DNA of 64,000 nt from Guyanagaster necrorhizus. Lineage: Eukaryota; Basidiomycota; Agaricomycetes; Agaricales; Physalacriaceae. The stretch is from assembly GCF_019112545.1 (NCBI RefSeq), contig NW_025064927.1, positions 217,093 through 281,092 on the forward strand. Reading direction: 5' to 3'. A program made the position numbers and the translations under genes. The notes below the pieces were generated by a model that saw only the letters and a program-made list of their open reading frames with translations, had not been told where the DNA came from and did no database searches. Positions 46,952 to 59,763 of this stretch are shown here, piece by piece; position 1 is the first letter of the stretch, and the number at the start of each line of letters is the position of its first letter.

Positions 46952-49900
46952 TTATCGACCGTCATTTACTAGGTCTCGCAAAATGGGTCGACTGCGTAAG
47001 AGACCTGCCTCTGTTACACCTTTCTTCACCTTCAATTTCTTTTGCGGTCTGGTACAGTCTGCGTTCTCTTTCCTCTGTCCTATAACGTCTTCTACAACGC
47101 GCTTCGGAGACGTTGCAACATCAAATGCTCTCGCGTGACTAATATCTGCTTTGGGCGGTAGCTGCACGATCCATTTCTGCTCTTCCATCAGAGTAAAGAA
47201 CTCTTTAAGGAGAGGCGCATCCTGCAAAGTATTGCGCGATCCAAAAATGATGAGCTTCGATCGAGCCCGGGTGAACGACACATTCATTCGTCTCCAATCC
47301 TTGACCAGGTCACCGATCTACGTAAACACCATTGAGCGTTAGCATAATGAGTTCACTGATATTACTTACTGAGCCATCCTCGTTAGAGCGCACCATCGAG
47401 ATAATAATACAATCTTTGTCTCGTCCTTGACTTCGATCAGCTGTAAGAACTTCGATGCCTTTGTGTTCATGAAGCATTTGCGTCAAGAGCTTCACTTGTT
47501 GCCGGTACAGCGAGATGATGCCAATTTGGTCCGGAGAGACTCCACTGCGCAACATGGTTTCAGTCACCTGGTAGACAAGGCTAGCTTCGACTTCATTTTG
47601 GACCAGATCTCCCACTTTTGAATCTTGGGCGGGTACTAGATCTGTATCAACGAAGACGGCTTTGCAGCTAGGCGCATAGTCGGCTTCATATATAATCAAA
47701 CAAAGGCGCATGCATACCTCTTTGACATGAGCTGCTCGATCCAGCAGTCGCTGCTATGACACGATAACTTCCCTCCATGTATCCCTTTGAGGAAATCACG
47801 ATTTGGAAGGACTAGAGAATGGTTCGCTACAGCTTGAGATCCACAACGTAGACGATCGCCATAGATGAGTTTATTAGACAGCATCATTATGTCAGAATTC
47901 ATGCGATACTGATATGCGAGATCAACGACCGAATGAGCATGAGCATCGGAGAGACGCCGGAAAAGAGATACATCCAGCCCTCCTTGACGGGCCTCCTTGT
48001 TCCGAACCTGGAATTTTGGTATCAGCTGCTATTAAATACTGAATGTACAAAGACTCACCAGAGGCGGCAGCTGGAAGTGATCGCCTACTAATACGAACTT
48101 GTCCGCGAAGCGGAGAGGGCCAAGACAGCTAGGAAGTGTGATTTGAGACGCCTCGTCGACGATACAGTAGTCAAACTTGCGCCGAGAAAACAAGGCGCTG
48201 CATGGTAACTTTCAGCACGGTCTTATCAATCAACCAGCCCTACGTACTTATCGATTGACAAACAAGTAGTCGCAACAACGGGAGGTGTCATGATCTGGAA
48301 CTCTAGTTGTTCGACGGTAGTGGGTGCTCGCTTCGAAGACAGCGTCATGGGGCGGATGTCGGGATGGACCTATGAGACGATGAGATGAAATCATGCAATT
48401 ATAATGTGGAATACCTTGTCAGTGTTACCCAACCTCAAAATACCGAACTCGACGTCCTTCAGTTTCAGCAAAATATTGTCCACGGCAGAGTGCGTGTAGG
48501 AGGTTAGCAGGACGGTCTTACCCATTGCCACGACCGTCTTTATGATAGCTGCAACAATGGTCGTCTTCCCGGTCCCAGGCATCCCAAGGATCAAAGCGTA
48601 ATCTTCGGCTGAAAGAACCTTATTCATAGCTTGCATCTGGTTGGCGTTGAGGTGCGCAGAGTACCGAGCAACAGAAGGAGGAAGAGGTAATGGCTCGGTG
48701 CTGAATGAAGGATACTTCAGATCCACGACAAGTTCTAACCGTCTAGTATCTCCCCCCAAATAGAAGAGCTGGGCCAGGTTCTCGCGAATACGGCCCATAC
48801 CACCATAGAGCTCATCCCGGTCAATACGGAAAATGATTTCGGGCGAAACGGGACCAAAGGCTGATAGACGATCGCGAATAGATAGCAGGGACAAATCATG
48901 ATCCACTCCGACGATGACATCTGTTGGCGTGAGCTCAAGGATAAATCCTCTTGCAAGCGCGAGTAGATGAGGTTCTACAGAAATCGTCACCGCGTCACCT
49001 GCATTGAGGAATCCACTTAGAAGGGAGGAGGATGTTTTGTAGCCGGTAGAACGGAGGAATTTATAGGTATATTGATGGATTTTGGTATCCCGGGATGCAG
49101 GTGACTGAGACAGTGGGTGATACGTCGAGTCAATGACCATGGAGCCAAAACAGCGACCTTTGCTTTCTCTTTCAGAAGCACCCATAGTCCACAACTCTTT
49201 TTTAAATCGACTCATGTCAGATTCTTCGAGAGATACGAGATGTTCCCATTGTTTAAAGAAGGCAGCATGGGAAGGAGAAAGATGTGAGGTTTTGAGAGAA
49301 TAGGCATCCGCAATCGGAGAGTTAGTATCCTCAACGTTTTCGACAGCCTGCCAGGATCAGTGAGTTAATGCGCCGTTATAGAAGTAGATAGTGATCACCT
49401 TGCGGTACAACATACACGTATCCAACACATAGCATCTCTTGCATAACCTTTCGTCATCCAGTGTCGGTGGAAGGAAGCGTTCGGGGGGATCTTGATGACG
49501 ACGAACCATGTAAGAGGCCATTTCGTTTCGCGCCATGATGAGCCCCCTCAGTTCATTTCTGTTCACGTCGACTTGAACAACCTCTTCACTCTGTGTATAG
49601 TACAGAAGACCTGAAGACACCTCCAAACCATATCGCTCTTCCGCAAGAAGGCTGTATAACATAGTCTGAGCGCGATGCTCCATGCCTGCCATGGCACGTC
49701 CGGTCTTCAGCTCCAACGGTTTTGGTCCATTTGTGAATACGGGTTTATAAAACGGTGGTTTCATCTCAGAGATGACCGTCTGCACGGTCGCATCGAGTTT
49801 ACCCTTCAAGCCGTACGAAGGGCTCCAAATATCTTCTTCAATGTCAAGAATTGTTGATATCGCCAACAAGGATACGTCATCGCGACCCCCTCGACTGTTT

Positions 49901-51045
49901 GTCAAGTTTGCGCCAGGCTGCAGAGGAGTTCATAAATATGCTAAACAGAGAACAAAAAGCAGATGAAGTACCTTGGGCGATGGTGCTATGTATTTTTCGG
50001 AAAATACATGAAGACCTTTTGCGCGAGCCTTCACTTCCCGTTTCGCCTGGTCGACATTGGTGTTGATGCGAACAAGATCCGATAGTCCGCTTCGAACAAT
50101 CTCATCAATCTTATCATCGACCCAAACCTCGTCCCAGCGATCTGCGAGAAGACAAGCCTGTAACACACTATGAAGCATATTGCCCCAGACAAGAGAAGGG
50201 GTGTAATCGGATGATGAACGAACAAGAGAGGATATTAAGGGTTTCCTGCGACACTGAGGGGTGTTGGAGAGAGCGGTAGCCGTAATGAGGATATCAGGGT
50301 GAAGTATAAGCAGATTGCTTTTAGATGAAATCGCAACTGAGGACGTAAGCGAGGAGGACGATTCGCCCAGAATAGTGAAATCGCCAATAATGTTGACGAT
50401 GTCACCTGGAAGTAATTATATAATGAATTTCAAGAGCATAGACAGAGCGTCGGACGACACACCTTTACGAACATCTGTGACTATCCAATCGTCGCGTAAA
50501 ACAATTGAACGCTTCTCTTTGCTGCCGTCGATTCTCACTATGAGGTTCTAGTATGCAAGTCAGAGAATGGATGCACTAATAAGAGCTTAAATCACTTTTT
50601 CGTGTCTAGAGCCGACTTGATGCTCTTCAATGGCTTGTACAATACACCGTGTACACGCTGCACTCTTAAACGATTTCTGAGCAAGTTGTGGGGGAGGTTT
50701 ATGCTATAGGTGAGTTTAGCATAAATTAAAGTATATGCCACTTTGATAATGCTTGCGCACCAGAATCTCTTTCTTTTTTGTCTCTTTCTTGGGTGTGAGA
50801 AAGTCGTCACTGAAATCCCAATCCTCTGCTCCTTCCAGAAGATCGGTTAAGTTAACGTTCTTGGTGGAGAGAACTTTAGGTGGTGTAGACGGCTGTTTCT
50901 TCTCGGGTGTAATGGGCGTTGTTTTCTGCTTGGGCTTCGCCGGAGATGGTGTAGGGCTCGCGTTCCAGAATGAATTATCCAAGCCGGACAACAGATCCTG
51001 CATGAACGCATCCTCCTCATTGGCGGTATGTTTCGCGGGCGACAT
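46952..51045 (-). CDS. DNA2: DNA2 replication helicase/nuclease
   Basis: The start [20 protein letters not shown] at 51045 leads to a disordered region rich in Pro and Lys. The nuclease domain includes [23 protein letters not shown], and the Fe-S cluster cysteines [10 protein letters not shown]. The superfamily 1 helicase follows: Walker A in [36 protein letters not shown], Walker B-like [63 protein letters not shown] and [16 protein letters not shown] short basic tail ends at 46952. Dna2 trims long Okazaki flaps and resects DNA ends in the nucleus and mitochondria. Introns are short and the frame is intact. The gene is convergent with PLAC8, about 110 bases apart. Confidence 0.94.
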
Positions 51046-51413
51046 TTCGAGAAAATGGAAGGAGAAGAAAGAGAAAAGAAGGAAGAGGTCGAGGTCAAGC
51101 CTCAAGGAAATGAATGAGGACAACAACAGCAAACAACGCGAACGCGTCAGCTTAATCACGTGGATATGCATAGGCAAACCTGGAAGACTAATTAATTGGC
51201 AATCAGTGCGAGCGTAAGCGTAGGGCATCCCTGCCGAGCGAGATGGTAGCAGACACCAGTGAGTACAACAATTTACAAAGGAAAGTAAAGATTATGCATG
51301 TATCGTACAGATAATTATACATTTGAGTGGAGCTATGATGATTTATAGAGGCTACAAGGAACAACAAGAATGGAGAACAGCTTCGACAACAAGAGACAAA
51401 AACAAACTGCTTC
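51046..51413. other. DNA2 upstream / stomatin 3' region
   Basis: Begins with a pyrimidine-rich leader (as read on the reverse strand) upstream of DNA2. No further gene is visible. Confidence 0.4.
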
Positions 51414-52837
51414 CTACGATGTTATTACTGCACCAGCCTCCTGACGACTCTTTGCAACTCCACCCTTTATATGCTCCGCATAATCAATGTTGTAAGCATC
51501 CGCACTAGAACGTCCCAAAGCAGACTTGTCGCCGAAGAAATAGGTTGAATTGCTCTTGCTCGCAGCAATAGCCCTCAACTGCTCGAGACGGCGTAACTCC
51601 ACCAAAGTTTCCAGAGCCCGTTGTCGTTCCTCCGGCTTCACATTACCCTTGTCCATGGATATACTTCGAGCAACCTCCTCGACCTGCCTTGCCAGGGCTG
51701 AAGCTTCCATAATCGCCTGTTGTTGCCTGTACACAAAGATTTATAAACCCGGGACAGGACAAGGAAATGAACACGGACCGTGCCTCGGCTTCACGAACAA
51801 CAGTCTTGTAACTGGCGTCAGCTTCATTCGCTTTAGCCCGGAGCTATGGAATGGGTTAGATTGTTCGAGAATGATAGGGCAAGAGAAATATAGGTTCTTA
51901 CATGGCCCTCACTTTCCAAAATTACGCGTTGCTTATGGCCTTCTGCGACATTGACTTGTGCTTGCGTATCGAGGAGCTGTTTTCGCCGATTACGCTCAGC
52001 CTCCATCTGGAGTTCAAGTTGCCTCTCGACTTCGCGATTCGCAGGCTGGAATGACTGGATCTCGAAACGAGTGCCCTCGACTCCCCAATTCTATGGCAAT
52101 GTCACTTGAATCGTTTTCCGGCTGTCAAAACGACATACATACTTTGATAGAATTACCGATCACGGAATTCAGTTTGGTGTTGAGGCCGTTTCGGTCACCT
52201 ATTACCTGCACAGGTTCCCTTGATGAGAGGGGGGGGGAAAAGATTGCGCGCAGAGTTGAGTTCGACGCACCTGGTCGTAGCTAAACGTCCCGAGAACCGC
52301 TCGCATAGCTGAGGTTCCGGCATTCCTGATATTATTCTGCACATCACTAACTTCAAAGCAAGCCTTGTATCCGTCGACGATGCGATAAAATAGAGATCCT
52401 GAGCAAGTTACGGGGACCTGTTTCGAGCGGTTGAGCAGCAGCAAATGTCAGGAGGAATCTGGTTTACGTTGTCAAGAGTATAGCCAGGGAGCTACATCAA
52501 TGTAATCAGCATCCTTGAGGAAGAAAGCTCAAGTAGTAGTAGCGTACGTTCGGTATTGAGATGGAAGATTCCCGCAAGTCGACTTTATGAATAGTATGGT
52601 AGATTGGCATATGCAAACGGATTCCAGGGTTTAGCTGCACCGGGTTCCGACCAAAACTGACGAAGTTAGAAGCCTAAGTTGAAAGGAAAAACAGTTGAGA
52701 ACTCACCTCAACCTCCAGCCTTCATGCCCTTGGTCTATTATGGTAAAAAGACTTCGTCTCGGAACAGCCAACCATGACGGTAGCCGTCGATTTGGGAAAC
52801 GAATAGCCGAGCGCAAGGACGTCCGTGATAAATTCAT
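51414..52837 (-). CDS. Stomatin-like SPFH/Band 7 protein, likely mitochondrial
   Basis: The start at 52837 gives MNLSRTSLRSAIRFPNRRLP, an Arg/Ser-rich presequence without acidic residues, followed by FTIIDQGHEGWRL. Exon 1 ends at 52707 and joins exon 2 at 52656 in phase (SFGRNPVQLNPG). Next come RLHMPIYHTIHKVDLRESSI, LPGYTLDNV, VPVTCSGSLFYRIVDGYKAC, RNAGTSAMRAVLGTFSYDQV, LNTKLNSVIGNSIK, NWGVEGTRFEIQSFQPANRE, VNVAEGHKQRVILESEGH and a coiled-coil end with ASALARQVEEVARSISMDKG. This is the SPFH core plus the helical tail of stomatin-like proteins. The mitochondrial members (SLP2 type) organise cardiolipin-rich inner-membrane domains and proteases. Mitochondrial targeting is inferred from the N-terminus. 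Confidence 0.88.
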
Positions 52838-53881
52838 GTTTCTTCAGTGCCAGTATAGTGAATCATGGTTGAGAGCGAGAAGGGATATTTATACCTGAAT
52901 GATGAACAAGCCGGATGGACGCGTCGATGAAGATGCCGGCGGAGAACACGTCAGCACCGCCACTGCAAGAATATACTCCGCTGCGACAGGACCGTGACCC
53001 AACGCATCGACTCTTGCCTCGAACACTGATCTCTGTCGCCCGATATACCGTCTACATCGCCGGCTCTTGGCCCTTTGGCATTAACTATACCTTTGTTGAT
53101 TGACCTCGGATGCGATTCCTCCGTTCGGGACATTACAGATGTCGGAGTCTATCTATCATTGTACTGATGGTCTTCATCCAGCGCAGGAATCATATCGCCG
53201 TCCCTGATACTGTTGATTTCTAGCACGTACCTGGGCGCATTCAATGTTCAATGTTATGTATTAGGTATAGTGTTCAATTGTATCTATGCAAGTCTCCTAT
53301 GTGCAGCCACTTGTCAGTGTCACTCTGCCATGGCTAATCCCTTCACATACAACTTGTAAAAATAAAATCGCAGTCCATTATTGGAAGCCCACCCACTCTT
53401 TGTCTGTGTTTCTACCTAGAGTTGCACCTCTTGCCGCCAGCGTCCATTGGTCGTGGTCGTGACTCCTCGTGTGCTATCGACTTGGCAGCCAGAAAGGTAT
53501 ACGGAAATTTGGTACCATGACCTATTTCCCCGATCCACTTTAATTATTGCATTTACCAAGATTCGTCTGTCTCTGGGCCCGTTCGAAAGTCCTGGTCAAT
53601 ATTTTTCCCAAGATGAGCCGGCTCTACACCTGAACAATCGACGCCGCGGGTAAGCCATTCAGTGGTGCGGGCTCGACCCCTGGCCGTGCTCAGAGATAAC
53701 GTTGCAGAATGCCAGTGATCCATCAAATGCCAATCCCCGAGTCGCGACTTAACACCACGGGTACGTCCTTTTCGGGCAATTCGTGCATGTGCTCTTATCG
53801 TGTATCCACAACCAGATCCATTTTTAAGTACGATGGATCGTTTTATGATAGCCTCCGACCTTTCACTTTCTTGCATTCAAC
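52838..53881. other. Divergent intergenic region of 1 kb, no gene seen
   Basis: Upstream region shared by the stomatin-like gene and the second permease. Short frames have no recognisable content. Confidence 0.45.
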
Positions 53882-56431
53882 ATGGCCGATGCACTTCATG
53901 ACCATGTCATCGAAAACGACGAGGAGGATTTGGCTCGTATGGGATACAGGCAGGAGCTCAGGTACGTTTTCACTCGCTAATGTCCTCACGAGACTGATTC
54001 GAGCCCCGGTGTACCAGACGAGAATTGGGTTTGATGCAGGTACGCTTTTGCGGAACGAATCACGAACAGATACCTTTTAATTCCGTTTGCAACAGAACTT
54101 CGGGGTACCTTTTTTTTCGCGACCTATCCATCTAGCGCGTTCAAACCCAATATTCAGGTGTCCTTCTCGATCATATCCGTGGTGACCGGTATGTCGTCGC
54201 TGTTTCTGTTTGGACTGGTGAGCGCCCCGCGTCTGAAAACCCATTATACGCTAATTAAGTTGAAAAGAACACCGGAGGTCCTGCTGTCATGGTGTGGGGA
54301 TGGATTGTTGTCTCAATATTCACTATGTTCGTGGGGCTATCCATGGCCGGTACGTCACAATTCTCTCTCTCTCTTTGATATGCATGCTAACACGTCGGTA
54401 GAGGTCTGCAGGTTAAATCGCTTTCATCATCACTTGACGTCAACATTTACTCATCTTTCCGACCAGTGCGCATCCAACGTCAGGGGGTCCTTATTTCTGG
54501 GCAGCCATGCTTTCAAAACCACAACACTCTGCCATGGCGTCATGGATATGCGGTACGCATGTCCGTCGCTCATTTCGGCACGTTGATCGTTGATTTTTGT
54601 AGGCTGGTTCAATCTTCTCGGCCAAGTCGCCGTCACCACCGGTATCAGTTTCGCTTGTGCCAGCTTCTTGTCCACAGTGTGCACGTTCAAGACCAACTTT
54701 GTACCTACTTCGCGAACTCAGATTGGTGTCTACGCAGCTGTTTTGGTCACACAAGGTCAGCATAACTCCCTTCGTTTAATCCGGTCTCCGTTTGATGGCC
54801 ATGTAGGCTTGATCAACACGTTTGGCGTACACATTCTGCATTACCTGAATAACATCTCCGTGTGGTGGCACGCCCTTGGAACCTTTTCTCTGGTGATCGC
54901 CATTCTCGCGAAGGCTCCAACGCATCAGTCAGCCGAATTTGTCTTTACCCACTTTATCGATGGTACAGGTGGATGGGGTGAAAGGGCTAGTCACGCCTAC
55001 GTCGTGGTTATTGGTGTATGTCCCCTAAAATGCTTTCAAACATTTCGCGATTGACGCACATCGCGTAGACTCTTATGGCACAAGTAAGTTTCCGCAGGAT
55101 AACCTTGTTCATACGTTGATGCGTCCCTCTATGTTACCAGTATACTCTCACAGGTGTGCAATGTTCGTCATTTTTCTATATACTTACCCTGACCGTTCTC
55201 GCAGGATTTGATGCTAGTGCTCACGTGCGTTTGATTTGAGTTCTTCGCACCCTCCGATGCCTCTTATTAACAGAAAATCACAGATGACGGAAGAAACGCG
55301 CAACGCCGCCATGTCAGGAAGTATCGGCATCGTCATGGCTATCGGCGTGTCATCCATTTTGGGATGGTATCTTCTTCTCGGGTTGCTTTTCTCCATTCAA
55401 GACCTCGATGCGACTGTGAATTCATCCACCGGACAACCAGTGGCTCAAATATTTTTGGACACCGTCGGAACCGACGGCGCAATTGTCCTTATGGTATGTT
55501 TCTAAAAATTCGCTCATGCTCTTGGCTTACTATTTTCTAGGTCATCATTATCGGATGTATGTTTTTCTGCGGGTAAGTATAGCTTTTCTCGCATGTGTCG
55601 TCCTACTGATGGTAAAGTAAGGACGTTCTCAATCACGTCGAATTCCCGTATGATGTATGCATTTGCTCGGGATGGTGGTATTCCAGGATCCAAGTTCTTC
55701 GCGGTCGTCAGCTCTAAATGGAGGTCGCCCATACGAACCGGTATGTGCCTCTGCCATAAAAGTAGCTCTTATCGCCTATCCTTCCTTAGTGTGGCTTGCT
55801 TGTACCTTGAGTTTCATTCTGGGCTTGCCTAGTTTAGGCAGCACAGTCGCGTTCTCAGCGGCTACATCTATCGCTACGATTGGCCTGTATATCTCTTACG
55901 GTAAGCGTATTTATATTTCCAATTGTAGGCGCTTCCTTGATCAATTGGTGCAGGTATACCTGTCGCACTTCGTGTCATAAACCGAGAAAACTTTGTCCGA
56001 GGTCCATTCCATCTTGGCTCATTTTCATACCCGGTGGCGATAGCCGCGGTGCTGTGGATCATGTTCATCTCCATTGCTTTCATCCTTCCTCAAGTAAATG
56101 TACGTGTCAATATCCCGTGGGAAATACGGAATATCAGGCTCATTTCCTGTTGGAACAGCCCGTGGATTCGCAAACTTTCAATTACTCCATTGTGGCGGTT
56201 GGCATCGTTATTACCTATAGTTTCGGGTACTGGTTCCTCAGTGCGAGAAAGTGGTTTACTGGACCCGTTAAGCAGATTGCTGGTAAGCTGTTACTTTTTC
56301 CTATGAATGGAAGTGCACGAGAGGCTCATTTTACATCTATAGCTGAAGAGATGGGTATTGATGTTATGGACCCCAGTACAGCCAGCAAGTACGAAACTGA
56401 AATGAAAGCGCGGGAGGCATCTGGCATGTAG
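53882..56431 (+). CDS. APC-family amino acid/GABA permease (second copy), intact
   Basis: The start MADALHDHVIENDEEDLARM leads to GYRQELR. Two microexons follow: 22 bases at 54018-54039 and 9 bases at 54096-54104. They give RRELGLMQ-NFG, then exon 4 from 54158 reads VSFSIISVVTGMSSLFLFGL. Family blocks come in order: NTGGPAVMVWGWIVVSIFTM, EVCSAHPTSGGPYFWAAMLS, WFNLLGQVAVTTGISFACAS, FDASAH-MTEETRNAAMSGSI, SNSRMMYAFARDGGIPGSKF, ISYGIPVALRVINRENFVRG and IVAVGIVITYSFGYWFLSAR. About 12 membrane helices are expected. It resembles fungal amino acid/GABA permeases and is a paralogue, though not a close one, of the gene at 3772-6199. The substrate cannot be read from the sequence. Confidence 0.9.
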
Positions 56432-56689
56432 AGTTCTTTTCGGTATATATATAATTTGTTAATATTTGATGACTATTTATTTCATATGTGTGCTTCTCAT
56501 ACTTGAGAAGAGGTCTCGTAACCTGTGGCCATCGCTATACAGCAGATACTGTTTCCCAGAGAAAGATAAGTCAAAGGTCAAACAACGAAGGTTCATAACA
56601 TTACCCACTAAGTTACATGTAGAGGCCCACGATCACATGAAAAAACATAATATCGTATCACGACGCAGAGACTTGAGACACCACGACAA

Positions 56690-58227
56690 TCAAGAGAAAA
56701 AACCTTGCATCCAAAACGACATGTTCCTGTCACCCCATGCATAATTATCTTCCCACAGATCGACCCCTATACCGTGTGCCTCAAGGTCTTCCCGACCTTC
56801 GGTCCACTGCGTGGAGGGAATTCCCACTGTCTTGAGAGCAGGGAAGCGGCCTGATTCGGGATAAAGAAGTGGCCATTTGTCATCCCACGCATACTGGATA
56901 CGCAGATTATGCAGTGTTGCATGGCACGGACACGATAATCCAATGCTTCCCAGAGCTAACCCTTCGAGGTTGGGGAACTGGTTGAGTATAGATTGTGCGC
57001 CGTCAGTCTCTTCACCAAGCATATCGAGGGTCAGGAATCTAGTCTGTTGACCATACTTGTTCGCAAAGGCTGATGCATATTGGAAATCACGCAAGTGACG
57101 CTCGGCATCATGGAGGTCGTCACTAGTGCGATTGAGGTGTAATCGCAGTGCAGAGAGAGATGGTAGTCTGGTGTTTCCTAGGGCCTCTAAGAGCCCTGTA
57201 TCACTATCATCGAAGGCGATATGAATTTCGCGGAGTAGGGGGAATCCGGAGGGAGGCAACACAAATGTTTGCCTGCCGCTGGAAAACGTCATGGTACCGC
57301 CAGTGTGAGTTACCCGTATTACAGACCCCGCATTAAGCCATACCAATGTCCTTCGGACAGTCCAGAGCACCTGAGAAAGTGCACTTGCTATGTAATTATT
57401 GCAATCGAATACGGAAAGAGGGGGACGGGCGCTAGCGATAGCATAAGCAATGCGCCTGTCAAGAGGGGATGATATTTTGAGGTGGGTGAGATGGACGCAG
57501 TGGCTGATGATCTGTGCGAAAAGGACATAGTCTGCAACCTGTTCATTGGAAAGAGAAAACGAGCCACAAAGTCGGGCAAGGGGAAAATACGGAGGCATCG
57601 CTGCGAAGACATTTTTCAGAGTCTCCATGCCTGCCTGCCCTTCGAAGGTCCAGTTGTGATCAATGTCGAATCCGATTCTAATTGTTTCCGACCTGTTACC
57701 CGAAAAGACCGTTCGACAAAGATCGACGACGGAAGATGCCATAGCGGCCCTGCCTTTGATTATGAGATTTATTGGGCGAGCGAGGCTGGCATTATTGTCA
57801 CTGAGGACCGTCAGCAGGTCGGCCCAGGCTGCAGGAACAGAGGTGAGCGTCGCAGCCATTAGCCTGACCTGGAAAGATAGAGGGACGGAAGAAAATCGTT
57901 CGGAGGATAGCAAAGTATTTAATTGGGAAGGAGGAGGGTAGACTGCCGTTCCTGTGCCAAAGATCGGCCTGTGCTCAAAGTAGGATTTCCAGAGCAGTGG
58001 CGACTGAAGCAAGAGATCTCTCCACGACTTGCATACGAGGGTCAAGATCCATGGGCTTTCCGCGTAGGATAGACGTCCAAGAGGCCATGGATCCCATGAT
58101 TGTATCAGCGTGGAAAATACGCTAAAGAATAGTTCCTCAGGTAGGGTGTGAATAGGTCCCGACTACAAAACAGTAAATGGGAGACTGCGCTGCAACTTTA
58201 TTCTTGAAAACTTACTCTGATATCCAT
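56690..58227 (-). CDS. F-box protein
   Basis: A 12-base first exon (58227-58216, MDIR) splices through a 53-base intron to one long exon, 58162-56690, for 494 residues. The F-box is at the N-terminus: IHTLPEELFFSVFSTLIQ, then LTLVCKSWRDLLLQSPLLW. The rest is a leucine-rich, repeat-like region (LKISSPLDRR, LREIHIAFDDSDTGLLEALG, LPSLSALRLHLNRTSDDL, FPNLEGLALGSIGL, FPALKTVGIPST) typical of the large mushroom F-box families. F-box proteins recruit targets to SCF ubiquitin ligases through Skp1. The target here is unknown. The 5' splice and start are inferred from the phase match. Confidence 0.85.
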
Positions 58228-58718
58228 TAGGCGTATCGAGATAGGGCTAATAGAGCAGATGGCGGTCTGAGGCTGAGTAATACTTAGGCTTCCTGATCAC
58301 GATCGATATCGAGTGGCCCATTTGTTCTCATTCACCCTCCCACGCATCGTGGGCGTTGTGGACCCCTTCGAATGATGAAATCGCTGTTCCTTGAATATAT
58401 TTTGTGCGGGGTGTCTGGACAGTGTGGGCATGCGTTATCCCAATGTTTACCTAGGTTTCCTATTCGTAGAGTAACGCTTACAAGTAACAATAATCGTATA
58501 TGTCAGCCTCTCAGTACATCGCTCGCTCGGCCGTCGTCTAATCTAGACTGGTATCATTCCGAAGCCTCCAAAGAAAGAGCCATTTCTCACCGATATGTCG
58601 ACAACCCATACATGTTCACTGAGGTCCGATCTCCTGGTTCTTGATACAAAGTTGCACAACGCACAGTAATGCAAACCTCCAATTAGAACAGGGAAATTAG
58701 GCAGAGGCTGAGGTATTC
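58228..58718. other. Divergent intergenic region, no gene seen
   Basis: Between the F-box gene and the APH-type kinase. No recognisable coding sequence. Confidence 0.45.
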
Positions 58719-58823
58719 ATGATTGAATCGCAGGCGACATACAACAGAAAATTAATTCCGGGACAATTCGGATTTTATGTGTTGCAAGCACGGATTATCG
58801 GGCCGTGCCTTCGGAGTTCGAAC

Positions 58824-59763
58824 ATGTCATCTGACGACTCAAGAGCAGCAAAAGGCTGGCCTCGTCGTCCGGGACGGTTCGACTTTTTAGAAAGCTATTC
58901 CTTTTACTGGGAATGCAAAATCTGGTACTGGGGAGCTACTGGTCTATCGAACGCTGTATCATGCCTGTGGGATTGTAGGTCCTGGCCCTTTCTCCCTGAA
59001 GAGACTATTCCTGATGAGCTTTCAAAACGTTTCAGTGACTATTGGACGCCGTTTTTATGTCAAGTCATATCATAGGTGTCCTATATCTACAGACCTTGCG
59101 ACGATGCATTTCGTCAGGTCACACACCAACATTCCCATTCCTCGCGTCTATTTTAGTTTTCGCTGGCTCTCCTACCGCTATGTAATCATGGATCGCATTC
59201 CTGGTGTAGAACTTGATGACGTCTGGCGAGACATGCCTCTAGATGGAAAAATCGCCATCGCAGCACAGCTGAGAGGCTATTTCAATCAGCTACGTGCCAT
59301 TCCACCTTCCGCCTCCCCTACTATCTGCTCCGTCACCGGGGGACCTTTCATTTGCAGTCGCCTGCACGCAGACATGGAGTGGTGTGGGCCTTTCCAAGAT
59401 GAGGAACACATGAACTCCCAGTTGCGACGCCTCCGACCCCTAGAGAAGTTTGATGAAATTGTTCAGGCCAGTCATCGGCTCGTGCATCCCCTAGTTTTTA
59501 CTCATAATGATTTTGCACCCCGCAATGTCATGGTGAAGGAGACGCCTCTTGGTTGGAAAGTAACTGGTGTCATTGACTGGGAATGTGCCGGCTGGCTTCC
59601 TTCTCATTGGGAGTACTGCAAATCACTCAATTGGAACTGTTTAAATGCGAACTGTGGTTCTTGGAATTGGGAAGGCTGGATACCTAAAATACTCGAGCCG
59701 TTCGACCTGGAAGCAGAGGCAGATAGAAAGCTGTTACCTCCTCCGACGTTCCATGTCCTGTAG
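58824..59763 (+). CDS. Aminoglycoside phosphotransferase (APH)-type kinase-like protein
   Basis: Signature motifs of the APH/choline kinase fold are present: ATMHFVRSHTNIPIPRVYFS, YVIMDRIPGVELDDVW, the catalytic loop FTHNDFAPRNVMV near 59498-59535, and the metal-binding VIDWECAGWLPSHWEY near 59570-59615. The family is large in fungi and transfers phosphate to small molecules of mostly unknown identity; it does not imply antibiotic resistance. ATG at 58824 (MSSDDSRAAKGWPRRPGRFD) is preferred, but an upstream in-frame ATG exists at 58719. Between DELSKRFSDYW and CPISTDLATMHF (about 59010-59085) the frame changes. An intron starting GTTTCAG is possible but its phase does not fit, so a frameshift is also possible. 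Confidence 0.72.

Noticed and set aside
56690..58045. Several open frames on the + strand opposite the F-box gene
   Set aside because: They are antisense shadows of a long coding exon and have no protein character of their own.
58824..59763. Antibiotic resistance gene
   Set aside because: The APH fold is very common among fungal small-molecule kinases of unknown substrate; nothing here points to an aminoglycoside enzyme.
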